DNA of 43,511 nt from Sphingobium fluviale. Lineage in GTDB: Bacteria; Pseudomonadota; Alphaproteobacteria; Sphingomonadales; Sphingomonadaceae. Where the stretch lies: contig NZ_SBKP01000018.1 in the NCBI RefSeq assembly GCF_004122115.1, positions 1 through 43,511 on the forward strand, given 5' to 3'. The notes beneath the pieces were generated by a model. It worked only from the letters and a program-made list of their open reading frames with translations, was not told the origin of the DNA and searched no databases. The translations under genes and the position numbers were made by a program. How positions within the stretch are numbered: position 1 is the first letter of the stretch; each line of letters opens with the position of its first letter. Of the stretch, positions 31,998 to 40,402 are shown in pieces.

Positions 31998-32639
31998 CTA
32001 TTTCACCCAGCGATCGAGCCCGTCGGCTATCTGCTGCGGCGTGCCTTCCGCCTGCGATGTGGTGGTGTCGTCCACCGGCAACATGACGAGCGGCGCGCCA
32101 TCGGGGCTAAACAGCGCGGGTGTGCGCGTGTGGCTGATAAGATAGCCGGAGGTGCCTTTTTGTTCGACCTTGCTGTAGACCGTGACGTACTGCTTCGCGA
32201 CAGCGGCAATCTGGTCGGGCGTGCCCGTGAGGCCGATGAGACGCGGATGGAAGGCCGCCACATAGGTCTTCATCGTTTCAGGCGTGTCCCGTTCCGGGTC
32301 CACCGAAATGAAGATCGGCTGCACCTTCGCCGCGCGCTCCGGCGCCTTTTGTTCGAACAGCTTTAAGCCCTGGGCTATGCGCTGCAAATCCACCGGGCAG
32401 ACATCGGGGCAATAAATATAGCCGAAATAGACGATGCGGTACTGCCCTTTGAAATCGGTCCAGCTGCGCGGCTTGCCATCCTGATCGGTGAGGGTGAACG
32501 GCCCACCGATGCTGGCGCCGCGCAGGTCCGTCTCGGCGGGCGCGGCGGTCATCGTATTAGAGCCTCCGTCCGGCGGATTACACCCGGCCAGTAAAAGTGC
32601 GCTACCAATCCCTGCGAGTAAAATCGGTTTGTTCATCAT
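31998..32639 (-). CDS. SCO1/SenC family copper chaperone lipoprotein
   Basis: SCO proteins deliver copper to the CuA site of cytochrome c oxidase or act as thiol reductases. The 213-residue product has a lipoprotein signal (LLAGCNPP, C20) and a thioredoxin-like fold. The copper ligands are C77 and C81 in YCPDVCPVD and a downstream His in LISHTRTPALFSPDG. PIFISVDPERDTPETMKTYVAAFHPRLIGLTG is highly typical. A second ATG at 32636 may be the start. No oxidase genes are adjacent. Confidence 0.95.
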   Translation of the reverse strand: MMNKPILLAGIGSALLLAGCNPPDGGSNTMTAAPAETDLRGASIGGPFTLTDQDGKPRSWTDFKGQYRIVYFGYIYCPDVCPVDLQRIAQGLKLFEQKAPERAAKVQPIFISVDPERDTPETMKTYVAAFHPRLIGLTGTPDQIAAVAKQYVTVYSKVEQKGTSGYLISHTRTPALFSPDGAPLVMLPVDDTTTSQAEGTPQQIADGLDRWVK

Positions 32640-32711
32640 GCAGCCAGCCTTGCAATGTCACGGTGCAATTGGCAATTGCCAATCGTGCATCAAAAGCGGC
32701 ATAACTGATCC

Positions 32712-33338
32712 ATGGCCACCAAGCTCGCTCCCTTCGCCCTGCGCAATATATTTCTTGCTGTGCTCGTATCGTTGCTGATCTGGCCCGCGCTGGCGCAGGC
32801 GCAGTTTTCGGACAGCTATAATTTCCTCAAGGCCGTGCGCGATCAGGACGGCGGCAAGGTGATGGAATATCTCGGCAAGCCCGGCTCCACCATCATCAAC
32901 ACGCGCGATGTGAGCACCAACCAGACGGCGCTGCATATCGTTACTGCCCGCAGGGATCTAGGCTGGATCGAGTTTCTGCTGGCGAAGGGCGCGAACCCCA
33001 ATCTTACCGATGGCGGCGGAGCAACGCCGCTGATGATTGCGGCACAGCTTCGTTTCGCGGAAGGCGCGCAGGCACTGCTGGACAAGGGCGCGCAAGTAGA
33101 CAAGGCAAACAGCAGCGGCGAGACCCCGCTGATCCGTGCGGTTCACCTTAACGACGTAGCGCTGGTGCGCCTGCTCGTATCCAAGGGCGCGAACCCGGAC
33201 AAGAAAGACCTGATGGCGGGCTTGTCAGCCCGCGAATATGCGGTGCGCGATGGCCGCAGCCCCGCGATCCTCGACATTTTCAAGAGCGCGCAGCCCAGGA
33301 AGTCCCCCTCTGGCGCGGTACAGGGACCGAGCTTTTAG
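32712..33338 (+). CDS. Exported ankyrin-repeat protein
   Basis: The 208-residue protein has a signal peptide (IFLAVLVSLLIWPALAQAQ, cut near residue 31). About four ankyrin repeats follow: NQTALHIVTARRDLGWIEFLLAKGANPNL, GATPLMIAAQLRFAEGAQALLDKGAQVDK, GETPLIRAVHLNDVALVRLLVSKGANPDK, and a partial one. Ankyrin repeats bind proteins. The exported location suggests a periplasmic partner; in some bacteria such proteins sit beside catalases, but none is here. It is divergent from the SCO gene with 72 bases between. Confidence 0.92.
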   Translation: MATKLAPFALRNIFLAVLVSLLIWPALAQAQFSDSYNFLKAVRDQDGGKVMEYLGKPGSTIINTRDVSTNQTALHIVTARRDLGWIEFLLAKGANPNLTDGGGATPLMIAAQLRFAEGAQALLDKGAQVDKANSSGETPLIRAVHLNDVALVRLLVSKGANPDKKDLMAGLSAREYAVRDGRSPAILDIFKSAQPRKSPSGAVQGPSF

Positions 33339-33372
33339 GGTCAGCCTCTAATATGATTATGGGGTTCGCCGT

Positions 33373-33756
33373 TCAGCCACGCGCAAATCCGTGCATGCGT
33401 CGCGCCCACTGATAGGCGATGACGCCGCCCTTCACCGGCTGAATCATGGCCAGCGCCAGCACGGCGGTAAGTGTGGGCCAGATTGCCGCCTGCCAACCCA
33501 GCGGGATCGCGAACAGATAGTTCACTTCAATCATCGTCGGCACCAGGATATGGCCGAGCAGGATGATGACGATATAGGCAGGAAAATCATCGGCCTGATG
33601 ACCCTCCAGTGCCTCTGCGCAGCGAGGGCAAGCCGCTACGGGCTTTAGGAAGCGCGCGAACAACCGGCCTTCACCGCATGCGGGGCACCGACCGGCAAGC
33701 CCATGCCTGAGGGCAGGCCACAAGGGGCGGGCAGGCTTTGGCTCGTCAGAAGACAT
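33373..33756 (-). CDS. DUF983 family membrane protein
   Basis: The 127-residue product starts with a treble-clef type segment RCPACGEGRLFARFLKPVAACPRCAEAL (two CxxC pairs). The DUF983 signature HQADDFPAYIVIILLGH and two hydrophobic helices (IVIILLGHILVPTMIEV, AAIWPTLTAVLALAMIQPV) follow. The family occurs widely in alphaproteobacteria, sometimes near cytochrome oxidase assembly genes; function is unknown. It is divergent from pabB. Confidence 0.92.
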   Translation of the reverse strand: MSSDEPKPARPLWPALRHGLAGRCPACGEGRLFARFLKPVAACPRCAEALEGHQADDFPAYIVIILLGHILVPTMIEVNYLFAIPLGWQAAIWPTLTAVLALAMIQPVKGGVIAYQWARRMHGFARG

Positions 33757-33863
33757 GCCCCCGCGATAGGCTGGTGCGTGCGGCTAGGCAAGGCCTGGCG
33801 GGGGCCAGAGAGCAGGGCAAATAATGCTGGAATGGCAGGGAGTGGCCTGCGATAGGGCAATAT

Positions 33864-35051
33864 ATGGGTTCGCGCCTTCCTTCCACGCCGTTCGTACTGC
33901 TCGATGACGCCCGCCCCGGCAGCGCCACTCGTCCGGCGCGGCTCTATACCGATCCGGCGGCCATCGTGCGCGCGGAGCGGATAGCAGATGTCGCCCCGGC
34001 GCTGGAGCGTCTGCGCGCGGCGCAAGGGGAGGGTCTGCATGCGGCAGGTTTTATGGGCTATGAAGCGGGCTATGCGCTCGAACCGCGCCTTGCCGGGCTG
34101 AGTACGCGCCGGAGAAAAGATGACCCGCCGCTCTTGTGGTTCGGATTGTTCTCACGGGTCGAAGACATCGCGCCAGAGCATGTTCCAGCGCTCTTTTCTG
34201 CACAAGCGGCCAGCACGCCGGCAACAGCGGCGCCGCTGCTGGCGTACGCAGATTATGCTACCGCCTTCGCCGCAATCCGGGACAGCATCATCGCGGGCGA
34301 CATCTATCAGGCGAACCTCACCTTTCCCTGCCGAGTGGATGTGGGAGACGACCCGGCAGCTCTCTATAGCGCGATCCGCCCCCAGGCGGCAGCGGGGCAT
34401 GGCGCACTCCTGTTCACCGGAGATCACTGGCTCTTAAGCTTCTCACCGGAGCGGTTTTTTGCGCTGGAGGGGGAGCATCTCGTCACCCGCCCGATGAAGG
34501 GCACCGCGCTGCGTAACGTCGACCCCACAAGAGACGCCGCCAATGCCGCTGCGCTGCAGGCAGACCCCAAGCAACGCGCTGAGAACCTGATGATTGTCGA
34601 CCTGCTGCGCAACGACCTTTCCCGCATCGCTGCTCCGGGCAGCGTTGCCGTGCCTGAATTGTTCACTATCGAGAGCTATCCCACAGTGCACCAGATGACC
34701 TCCGCCGTTACAGCGCAGATTCGCGGCGGGCTGGGTGCGGTGGACGCGCTTATCGCCCTTTTCCCGTGCGGCTCGATCACCGGCGCGCCCAAGATCAGGG
34801 CGATGGAGATTATCCACGCGACCGAAACTTGCGCACGCGGCCCCTATACCGGGACGATCGGCGTGATTGATCAGGCCGGAAATGCCTCCTTCAATGTTGC
34901 CATCCGTACGATTTGCGTCAAAAAGGGAGCAAAGCAGGGGGTGATCGGGCTTGGGTCGGGCCTGGTTGCAGACTCCGAAGCGGAAAGTGAGTGGCAAGAA
35001 TGTCTGGACAAGTCGCGGTTCCTCACCGGGGGCGTGAATGACAGAGGCTGA
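33864..35051 (+). CDS. pabB: Aminodeoxychorismate synthase component I
   Basis: PabB converts chorismate with ammonia to 4-amino-4-deoxychorismate for p-aminobenzoate and folate. The 395-residue protein contains the chorismate-binding domain. YADYATAFAAIRDSIIAGDIYQANLTFP starts the domain. RPMKGTALR carries the lysine used in PabB chemistry (PIKGT-type motif, here MKGT). AENLMIVDLLRNDLSRI, YPTVHQMTSAV, FPCGSITGAPKIRAMEII and YTGTIGVID follow. It is shorter than E. coli PabB (453) at the N-terminus. Its end overlaps pabC by 14 bases. Confidence 0.94.
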   Translation: MGSRLPSTPFVLLDDARPGSATRPARLYTDPAAIVRAERIADVAPALERLRAAQGEGLHAAGFMGYEAGYALEPRLAGLSTRRRKDDPPLLWFGLFSRVEDIAPEHVPALFSAQAASTPATAAPLLAYADYATAFAAIRDSIIAGDIYQANLTFPCRVDVGDDPAALYSAIRPQAAAGHGALLFTGDHWLLSFSPERFFALEGEHLVTRPMKGTALRNVDPTRDAANAAALQADPKQRAENLMIVDLLRNDLSRIAAPGSVAVPELFTIESYPTVHQMTSAVTAQIRGGLGAVDALIALFPCGSITGAPKIRAMEIIHATETCARGPYTGTIGVIDQAGNASFNVAIRTICVKKGAKQGVIGLGSGLVADSEAESEWQECLDKSRFLTGGVNDRG

Positions 35052-35664
35052 ATCCGTCCCGTTTGACCTGGTGGAGACCATCGCTTTCGACCCCGCCGAG
35101 GGCATGCCGCTGCTGGAGCATCATCTTGCCCGAATCAAGCGCAGCGCCGATGAACTGGGTTTCGCCTTTGACAGGCATGGTGCGCGCAACGAGCTTCAGG
35201 CAGCAACCTTCCGCCTACGCGAACGGAGCCGGGTCCGCCTGCTCGCCTCACGCGGCGGCGCGCTTTCGACAGAGGTGCGCAGGCATCTCACCTGGCCCCA
35301 GCCAATCATGCAAGTGGCGCTGGTAAAGCGCCCCGTCCCCGCCGGTGACTGGAGGTTGAGACATAAGACGACCGAGCGTGGTCCCTATCGTGACGCGCTG
35401 GCCATCGGTGGCACCTATGAAGTGGTGCTGACTGATGATGAGGGCTATCTGACAGAGGGCAGCTTCACCAATATTTTTGTTGAGCGTGGCGACCGACTGG
35501 TGACGCCGCCGCTTGCGCGAGGATTGTTGCCCGGCGTGTTGCGCGCCAGCCTGATCGCGCTGGGAGAGGCGGTAGAGGGTGATTTACGGCCCTATGATCT
35601 GGAGCGAGGCTTCTTTATCGGCAATGCCGCACGGGGGATGGTCTCCGCCCAACTCCTGCGCTGA
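35038..35664 (+). CDS. pabC: Aminotransferase class IV, probable 4-amino-4-deoxychorismate lyase
   Basis: PabC removes pyruvate from aminodeoxychorismate with PLP to give p-aminobenzoate. The 208-residue protein is a short fold-type IV enzyme: FDLVETIAFDPAEGMPLLEHHLARIKRSADELG, the PLP lysine region WRLRHKTTERGPYRDAL, EVVLTDDEGYLTEGSFTNIFVERGD and TPPLARGLLPGVLRASLI. The C-terminus has NAARGMVSAQLL. Overlap with pabB strongly supports the lyase rather than a branched-chain aminotransferase role. Confidence 0.92.
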   Translation: MTEAESVPFDLVETIAFDPAEGMPLLEHHLARIKRSADELGFAFDRHGARNELQAATFRLRERSRVRLLASRGGALSTEVRRHLTWPQPIMQVALVKRPVPAGDWRLRHKTTERGPYRDALAIGGTYEVVLTDDEGYLTEGSFTNIFVERGDRLVTPPLARGLLPGVLRASLIALGEAVEGDLRPYDLERGFFIGNAARGMVSAQLLR

Positions 35665-35754
35665 CACTTTCGCAGACGCAGCATGGTTGCTCCCGCCGCC
35701 AACCGGCGCTAAAGGGCGCAGCATCATTAGCACTTCCATAGAGAAAGCCCCATA

Positions 35755-36957
35755 ATGACCCGGACCTCCGCCGCACTCGGCCGTATCCAACCCTCCGCGA
35801 CGCTCGTGATGAGTGCGCGGGTCAACAAGCTGAAAAGCGAGGGTGTCGACGTTATAGGTCTCTCTCAGGGCGAGCCGGATTTCGACACGCCCGATTTCGT
35901 CAAGGATGCGGCGATTGCCGCGATCCGTGGTGGGCAGACGAAATATACCGATGTCGACGGCACGGCTGAAGCCAAGGATGCGGTTGCTCACAAGTTCAAG
36001 CGAGACAATGGCCTCGTCTATGCCCGGAACCAGATCAGCGTGAACGCTGGCGGCAAGCACACGCTGTTCAACGCGCTGGTGGCCACTGTTGACGCGGGTG
36101 ACGAGGTTATCATCCCTGCGCCCTATTGGGTGAGCTATCCAGACATCGTGAACTTCGCGGGCGGCACCCCGGTGTTCATAGAAGGCCCGGCGAGCCAGGG
36201 CTACAAGATCACCCCGGCCCAGCTTGAGGCGGCGATCACCCCGCGCACAAAATGGGTGCTGCTGAACTCTCCATCCAACCCGTCGGGCGCGGCCTATAGC
36301 GCTGAGGAACTGAGAGAACTGGGCGCGGTGCTGCTCCGCCACCCGCATGTGCTGGTGATGACAGATGATATGTATGAGCATGTCTGGTACGCGCAGACCC
36401 CTTTCGCCACGATCGCGCAGGTATGCCCTGATCTGTATGAGCGCACGCTCACCGTCAACGGCTGCTCCAAGGCGTTTGCGATGACCGGCTGGCGCATCGG
36501 CTTTGCGGGCGGACCGGAGTGGATCATCAAGGCGATGAGCAAGCTTCAGTCTCAGTCCACCTCCAACCCTTGCTCGATCAGCCAGGCAGCGGCGGTTGCG
36601 GCGCTGACCGGCGATCAGGATTTTCTTGAAGAGCGCAATGCGGCCTTCAAGAAGCGGCGCGACATTGTGGTAGCGATGTTGAACGACGCACCTGGCCTGG
36701 ATTGCCCGGTGCCGGAGGGCGCGTTTTATGTATATCCCGATGCCAGCGGCCTCATGGGCAAGACCACGCCCAAGGGGCAGAAGATTACCACCGACGAAGA
36801 GCTGATCGGCTATTTCCTGGACGAGGCGCGGGTCGCGGCAGTGCATGGCGGAGCCTTCGGCCTCTCGCCCGCCTTCCGCATCAGCTATGCAACGTCGGAA
36901 GAGGTATTGAAAAAGGCCTGCACCCGCATCCAGGAAGCTTGCTCCGCCCTCAAGTAA
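35755..36957 (+). CDS. aatA: Aspartate aminotransferase (class I/II)
   Basis: The enzyme exchanges the amino group between aspartate and 2-oxoglutarate with PLP. The 400-residue protein is of the alphaproteobacterial 1-beta type, with IQPSATLVMSARVNKLKSEGVDVIGLSQGEPDFDTPDF at the start, GGKHTLFNALVATVDAGDEVIIPAPYWVSYPDIV, NSPSNPSGAAYS, and the PLP lysine in NGCSKAFAMTGWRIGFAGG. An ending LKKACTRIQEA is normal. Its last eight bases overlap the convergent alkB gene. It could also act on glutamate with aromatic acceptors or on prephenate. Confidence 0.95.
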   Translation: MTRTSAALGRIQPSATLVMSARVNKLKSEGVDVIGLSQGEPDFDTPDFVKDAAIAAIRGGQTKYTDVDGTAEAKDAVAHKFKRDNGLVYARNQISVNAGGKHTLFNALVATVDAGDEVIIPAPYWVSYPDIVNFAGGTPVFIEGPASQGYKITPAQLEAAITPRTKWVLLNSPSNPSGAAYSAEELRELGAVLLRHPHVLVMTDDMYEHVWYAQTPFATIAQVCPDLYERTLTVNGCSKAFAMTGWRIGFAGGPEWIIKAMSKLQSQSTSNPCSISQAAAVAALTGDQDFLEERNAAFKKRRDIVVAMLNDAPGLDCPVPEGAFYVYPDASGLMGKTTPKGQKITTDEELIGYFLDEARVAAVHGGAFGLSPAFRISYATSEEVLKKACTRIQEACSALK

Positions 36958-37579
36958 GGGACGGGAAGCGGATCAGCCGAAAGGTCAGGTTGATCCGCGG
37001 CCCTAAAGCCTTGCGCGACTTCGGGATGGCGTGTTTCCAGTCGCACTGGCTGTTGCCGCGCATGACAAGCAGGTCACCATCGGCTAGAACGAGTTTCTGC
37101 GTTGGCAGCGCTCGGTCCCGCCGATGCCGCAGGTGCATTGCGCGCGCCGCACCGAGGCTCAAGGAGGCGATCACCGGCTGCGCGCCCAGTTCCGGCTCAT
37201 CATCGGCATGAAAACCCATGCTGTCCTGCCCGTCGCGATAGTGGTTGAGCAGTACGCAGTTGAAGCGCGCGCCGGCCAGCGCCTCCACATGCGCGCGTAT
37301 GCCGCTCACCAGCGGATGCCATGGCTGGGGCTTGTGCAGAATCCCAGAATACCGATAAGCACATTCAGGATCACCCATCCAGCATAACAGGCGCGGCTGC
37401 ATGTGACATTTGCCGTAGAGGATAATGCTTTCCTGCCGCCAGGGAATCTCAGCCGCAAGGCGCACAAACAGCTCGCGTAGCAGCGCGCCCGATTTTGGGT
37501 ATCGGAGCATCAGGAAATCATCGGGAGGAAGATGGGGGGCGGTGTCCGGCAAGGCAAAGCCGCCCCAAAGTTCGCTCAC
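36950..37579 (-). CDS. alkB: AlkB-like 2-oxoglutarate and Fe(II)-dependent dioxygenase
   Basis: AlkB proteins remove alkyl groups from damaged DNA or RNA by oxidation. The 209-residue product has the iron ligands H124 and D126 ([12 protein letters not shown]) and H183 (CDWKHAIPK), and the 2-oxoglutarate-binding RINLTFRLI near the end. It resembles the eukaryotic ALKBH2/3 type and short bacterial homologues. The start is GTG at 37577-37579, which shares bases with the infC stop TGA (37576-37578), so the two are translationally coupled. No ada gene is near. Confidence is high for the fold and moderate for DNA repair as the role. Confidence 0.92.
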   Translation of the reverse strand: MSELWGGFALPDTAPHLPPDDFLMLRYPKSGALLRELFVRLAAEIPWRQESIILYGKCHMQPRLLCWMGDPECAYRYSGILHKPQPWHPLVSGIRAHVEALAGARFNCVLLNHYRDGQDSMGFHADDEPELGAQPVIASLSLGAARAMHLRHRRDRALPTQKLVLADGDLLVMRGNSQCDWKHAIPKSRKALGPRINLTFRLIRFPSLT

Positions 37580-38124
37580 TTAGGTGATAGCACCATCAGC
37601 ATCTGTCGGCCTTCCATGCGCGGATAAGCCTCTACCTTGGCGGTTTCGGCCGTTTCTTCCGCCACACGCTGAAGAAGCGCCATGCCAAGTTGCTGGTGAG
37701 ACAGCTCACGCCCGCGAAAACGCAGCGTCACCTTCACCTTGTCACCCTCGCCGAGAAACTTCACGACCGACCGCATTTTGGTGTCATAATCATGATCATC
37801 GATGTTCGGGCGCATCTTGATCTCTTTGATCTCCTGCGTCCGCTGGGTCTTGCGCGCGAGATTCGCCTTCTTCTGCGCCTCGTACTTGAACTTGCCGATA
37901 TCGAGAAACTTGCAGACCGGCGGGTCTGCCGTGGGGGACACCTCAACCAGATCCAGGCCCACTTCTGCGGCCTGCTCAATCGCTTCGCGGGTGTAGAGAA
38001 TACCCAGATTTTCGCCGTTTTCGTCTATCACGCGTACCTTGGGGACGGTGATGAACTCGTTATAGCGGGGGCCAGATTTGGGTGGGGGCGGCGCCAGCGG
38101 GCGGCGCATCGTCGGGGGTGGTAT
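37576..38124 (-). CDS. infC: Translation initiation factor IF-3, probable AUA start
   Basis: IF-3 binds the 30S subunit, rejects wrong start codons and keeps subunits apart. The core is typical: [100 protein letters not shown] and the end [15 protein letters not shown] usual ATG would be at 38107-38109, but the only good ribosome-binding site, AGGAGA (38132-38137), is 22 bases away from it. The same site is seven bases from an in-frame ATA at 38122-38124, which gives a 182-residue protein. Rare start codons in infC are known from E. coli (AUU) and allow IF-3 to repress itself. Transcribed after thrS. Confidence 0.93.
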   Translation of the reverse strand: MPPPTMRRPLAPPPPKSGPRYNEFITVPKVRVIDENGENLGILYTREAIEQAAEVGLDLVEVSPTADPPVCKFLDIGKFKYEAQKKANLARKTQRTQEIKEIKMRPNIDDHDYDTKMRSVVKFLGEGDKVKVTLRFRGRELSHQQLGMALLQRVAEETAETAKVEAYPRMEGRQMLMVLSPK

Positions 38125-38137
38125 AGCAGTGTCTCCT
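38122..38137 (-). promoter_or_regulatory. infC ribosome-binding site with ATA start codon
   Basis: On the minus strand AGGAGA (38132-38137) is followed after CACTGCT by ATA (38122-38124), then CCACCCCCGACG and ATG. The seven-base spacing is ideal for the ATA and too long (22 bases) for the ATG. The reading frame is continuous between the two. This points to initiation at a codon normally rejected by IF-3. Confidence 0.65.
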
Positions 38138-38163
38138 GTGGTTACGAAAGCCAGCTTTTAGCG

Positions 38164-38185
38164 CCTTTCCGCGCATACGGAAAGG
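38164..38185. other. Inverted repeat in the infC leader
   Basis: CCTTTCCG (38164-38171) and CGGAAAGG (38178-38185) form a perfect eight-pair stem with a six-base loop, 40 bases upstream of the infC start and 23 bases downstream of the thrS terminator tail. It may structure the infC leader mRNA; no U-run follows. Confidence 0.45.
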
Positions 38186-38208
38186 GGGCATGCACTTTGG
38201 CACACCGG

Positions 38209-38233
38209 AAAAGCGCGGCTGTTGCTGCCGCGC
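38209..38233 (-). terminator. Hairpin with short U-run after thrS (partial terminator or attenuator)
   Basis: On the minus strand GCGCGGC (38227-38233) pairs with GCCGCGC (38213-38219) around AGCAACA and is followed by TTTT (38209-38212). It lies just after the thrS stop at 38243. Four T residues make a weak terminator, which would let part of the transcripts continue into infC. Confidence 0.6.
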
Positions 38234-38242
38234 ATCATCGCC

Positions 38243-40240
38243 TTAGCGCATATCGGGTGCCAATGCCTCGTTAGCAAGGGCTGTGACCGCCTCATCCAGC
38301 GTCATGATCTGCTGCGGCTGATCAGCGCCGAGCACGCGCAGCGCAACCTTGCCTTCCTCGGCCTCACGCTTGCCTACCACCAGCAGATTGGGCACCTTGG
38401 CGAGGCTGTGTTCGCGCACCTTGTAGTTGATCTTCTCGTTGCGCAGATCGATCTCGGTGCGGATGCCTGCCGCTTTCAGGCACTCTACCACGTGCTGCGC
38501 ATAGTCGTCCGCGTCAGACACGATGGTCGCGACCACAGCCTGCACCGGCGCGAGCCACAGCGGCAGCTTGCCCGCATAATGCTCGATCAATATGCCGATA
38601 AACCGCTCATAACTGCCGAAAATCGCGCGGTGGAGCATCACCGGGCGATGCTTGTCGCCATCCTCGCCCACATAAGCGGCGTCGAGCCGGTCGGGTAGCA
38701 CCCGGTCCGACTGGATGGTGCCGACCTGCCAGGTGCGGCCAATCGCGTCGGTCAGGTGCCATTCGAGCTTGGGCGCATAAAAAGCGCCTTCCCCGGGCAG
38801 CTCTTCCCAGCCATGCTCGGCACTGGCGAGGCCAGCGGAGCGCACTGCCTCGCGCAGCTCGCTTTCGGCCTTATCCCACATTTCTTCGGTGCCGAAGCGC
38901 TGCTCTGGCCGCAGCGCCAGCTTGATCGAATAGCTGAAACCGAAATCCTGATAGATCCGATCCGCCAGCGCACAGAAGGCGCGCACTTCCTCGACAATCT
39001 GGTCCTCGCGGCAAAAGATATGCGCATCGTCCTGCGTGAACTGACGCACGCGCATCAGGCCATGGAGCGCGCCATGCGGCTCATTGCGGTGGCAACAGCC
39101 GTTTTCGTAGAGCCGCAGCGGCAGATCGCGATAGCTCTTGATGCCCTGCCGGAAGATCAGCACATGCGCGGGGCAGTTCATCGGCTTCAGCGCCATCCAG
39201 TCGGCATCGCCGGAGATGATCGGCCCTTCGTCCTCGGTGTTCGGAACCTCGTCAGGGATGACGAACATATTCTCGCGATATTTGCCCCAGTGGCCCGACT
39301 GCTCCCACTGGCGCGCGTCCATCACCTGCGGGGTTTTGACTTCCTTGTAGCCCGCGCCATCAATCGCGCGGCGCATATAGGCTTCCAGCTCGCGATAGAT
39401 CACGAAGCCCTTCGGATGCCAGAACACGCTGCCATGCGCCTCGGACTGGAGGTGAAACAGGTTCATATCCTGCCCCAGCCGGCGGTGGTCGCGCTTCGCG
39501 GCCTCCTCAAGGCGCGTCAGATGCGCATCGAGCTGCTTTTTGTTGAGCCAGCCGGTGCCATATATACGCGAGAGCTGGGCATTCTTCTGGTCGCCGCGCC
39601 AATATGCGCCCGATACGCGCATCAGCTTGAAGGCGGCGGGATCGAGCTTGCCGGTGGAGGCGAGATGCGGGCCACGGCACATGTCGGACCAATTGTCGCC
39701 AGACCAGTAGATGCTCAGTTCCTCATCCTGCGGCAATTCCTCCGCCCATTCGGCTTTGAACATCTCGCCCGCCGCGCGCCATTTGGCGATGAGATCGTCG
39801 CGCGCCACAACCTCGCGGCGCAGAGGCTTGTCCGCCGCGATGATCTCGCGCATTTTCGCTTCTATGACCGGTAGATCATCCTCTGTGAACGGGCCGTGCG
39901 CACCCGGCGCGAAGTCATAGTAAAAGCCATCGTCGGTCGAAGGGCCGAAGGTGATCTGCGTATCGGGCCACAGTGCCTGCACGGCTTCCGCCAGCACGTG
40001 CGCATAGTCGTGCCGCGCCAGCTCCAGTGCATCGGCCTCATCCCGCGCGGTGACGAGCGCAAGGCTTGCGTCGCGCTCCAGCGGCAGGGTGATGTCCACC
40101 AGCGCGCCGTCCACGCGCGCCGCCAGCGCCGCCTTGGCAAGGCCGGGGCCGATGGCCGCGGCAATATCCGCCGGGGTTGTGCCCGGCGCTACTTCGCGGG
40201 AGGAACCATCGGGCAGGGTGATCGTGATGAGCGCGGTCAT
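38243..40240 (-). CDS. thrS: Threonyl-tRNA synthetase
   Basis: ThrRS charges tRNA-Thr and edits mischarged serine. The 665-residue class II enzyme has an N-terminal TGS domain ([23 protein letters not shown]), the editing domain ([32 protein letters not shown]), and the catalytic core ([66 protein letters not shown]). The anticodon-binding domain ends with [21 protein letters not shown]. The start at 40240 ([10 protein letters not shown]) is where homology begins; the frame is open to 40306. thrS followed by infC on one strand is a common arrangement. Confidence 0.97.
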   Translation of the reverse strand: MTALITITLPDGSSREVAPGTTPADIAAAIGPGLAKAALAARVDGALVDITLPLERDASLALVTARDEADALELARHDYAHVLAEAVQALWPDTQITFGPSTDDGFYYDFAPGAHGPFTEDDLPVIEAKMREIIAADKPLRREVVARDDLIAKWRAAGEMFKAEWAEELPQDEELSIYWSGDNWSDMCRGPHLASTGKLDPAAFKLMRVSGAYWRGDQKNAQLSRIYGTGWLNKKQLDAHLTRLEEAAKRDHRRLGQDMNLFHLQSEAHGSVFWHPKGFVIYRELEAYMRRAIDGAGYKEVKTPQVMDARQWEQSGHWGKYRENMFVIPDEVPNTEDEGPIISGDADWMALKPMNCPAHVLIFRQGIKSYRDLPLRLYENGCCHRNEPHGALHGLMRVRQFTQDDAHIFCREDQIVEEVRAFCALADRIYQDFGFSYSIKLALRPEQRFGTEEMWDKAESELREAVRSAGLASAEHGWEELPGEGAFYAPKLEWHLTDAIGRTWQVGTIQSDRVLPDRLDAAYVGEDGDKHRPVMLHRAIFGSYERFIGILIEHYAGKLPLWLAPVQAVVATIVSDADDYAQHVVECLKAAGIRTEIDLRNEKINYKVREHSLAKVPNLLVVGKREAEEGKVALRVLGADQPQQIMTLDEAVTALANEALAPDMR

Positions 40241-40402
40241 GATGTATCGCTTGCAAATGCGGGGTTGGTCCATCGCGGTCCTTAAGCGGACACGGGCTAG
40301 TGTCAATATAAAGCAGCCCCTCGCCGGCCCGCGACCCGTTATTGCTTGACTAAGGGGGCAAGGCGCAGTTCACTCCGCCCACACATATACCGGGGGGTAA
40401 GG

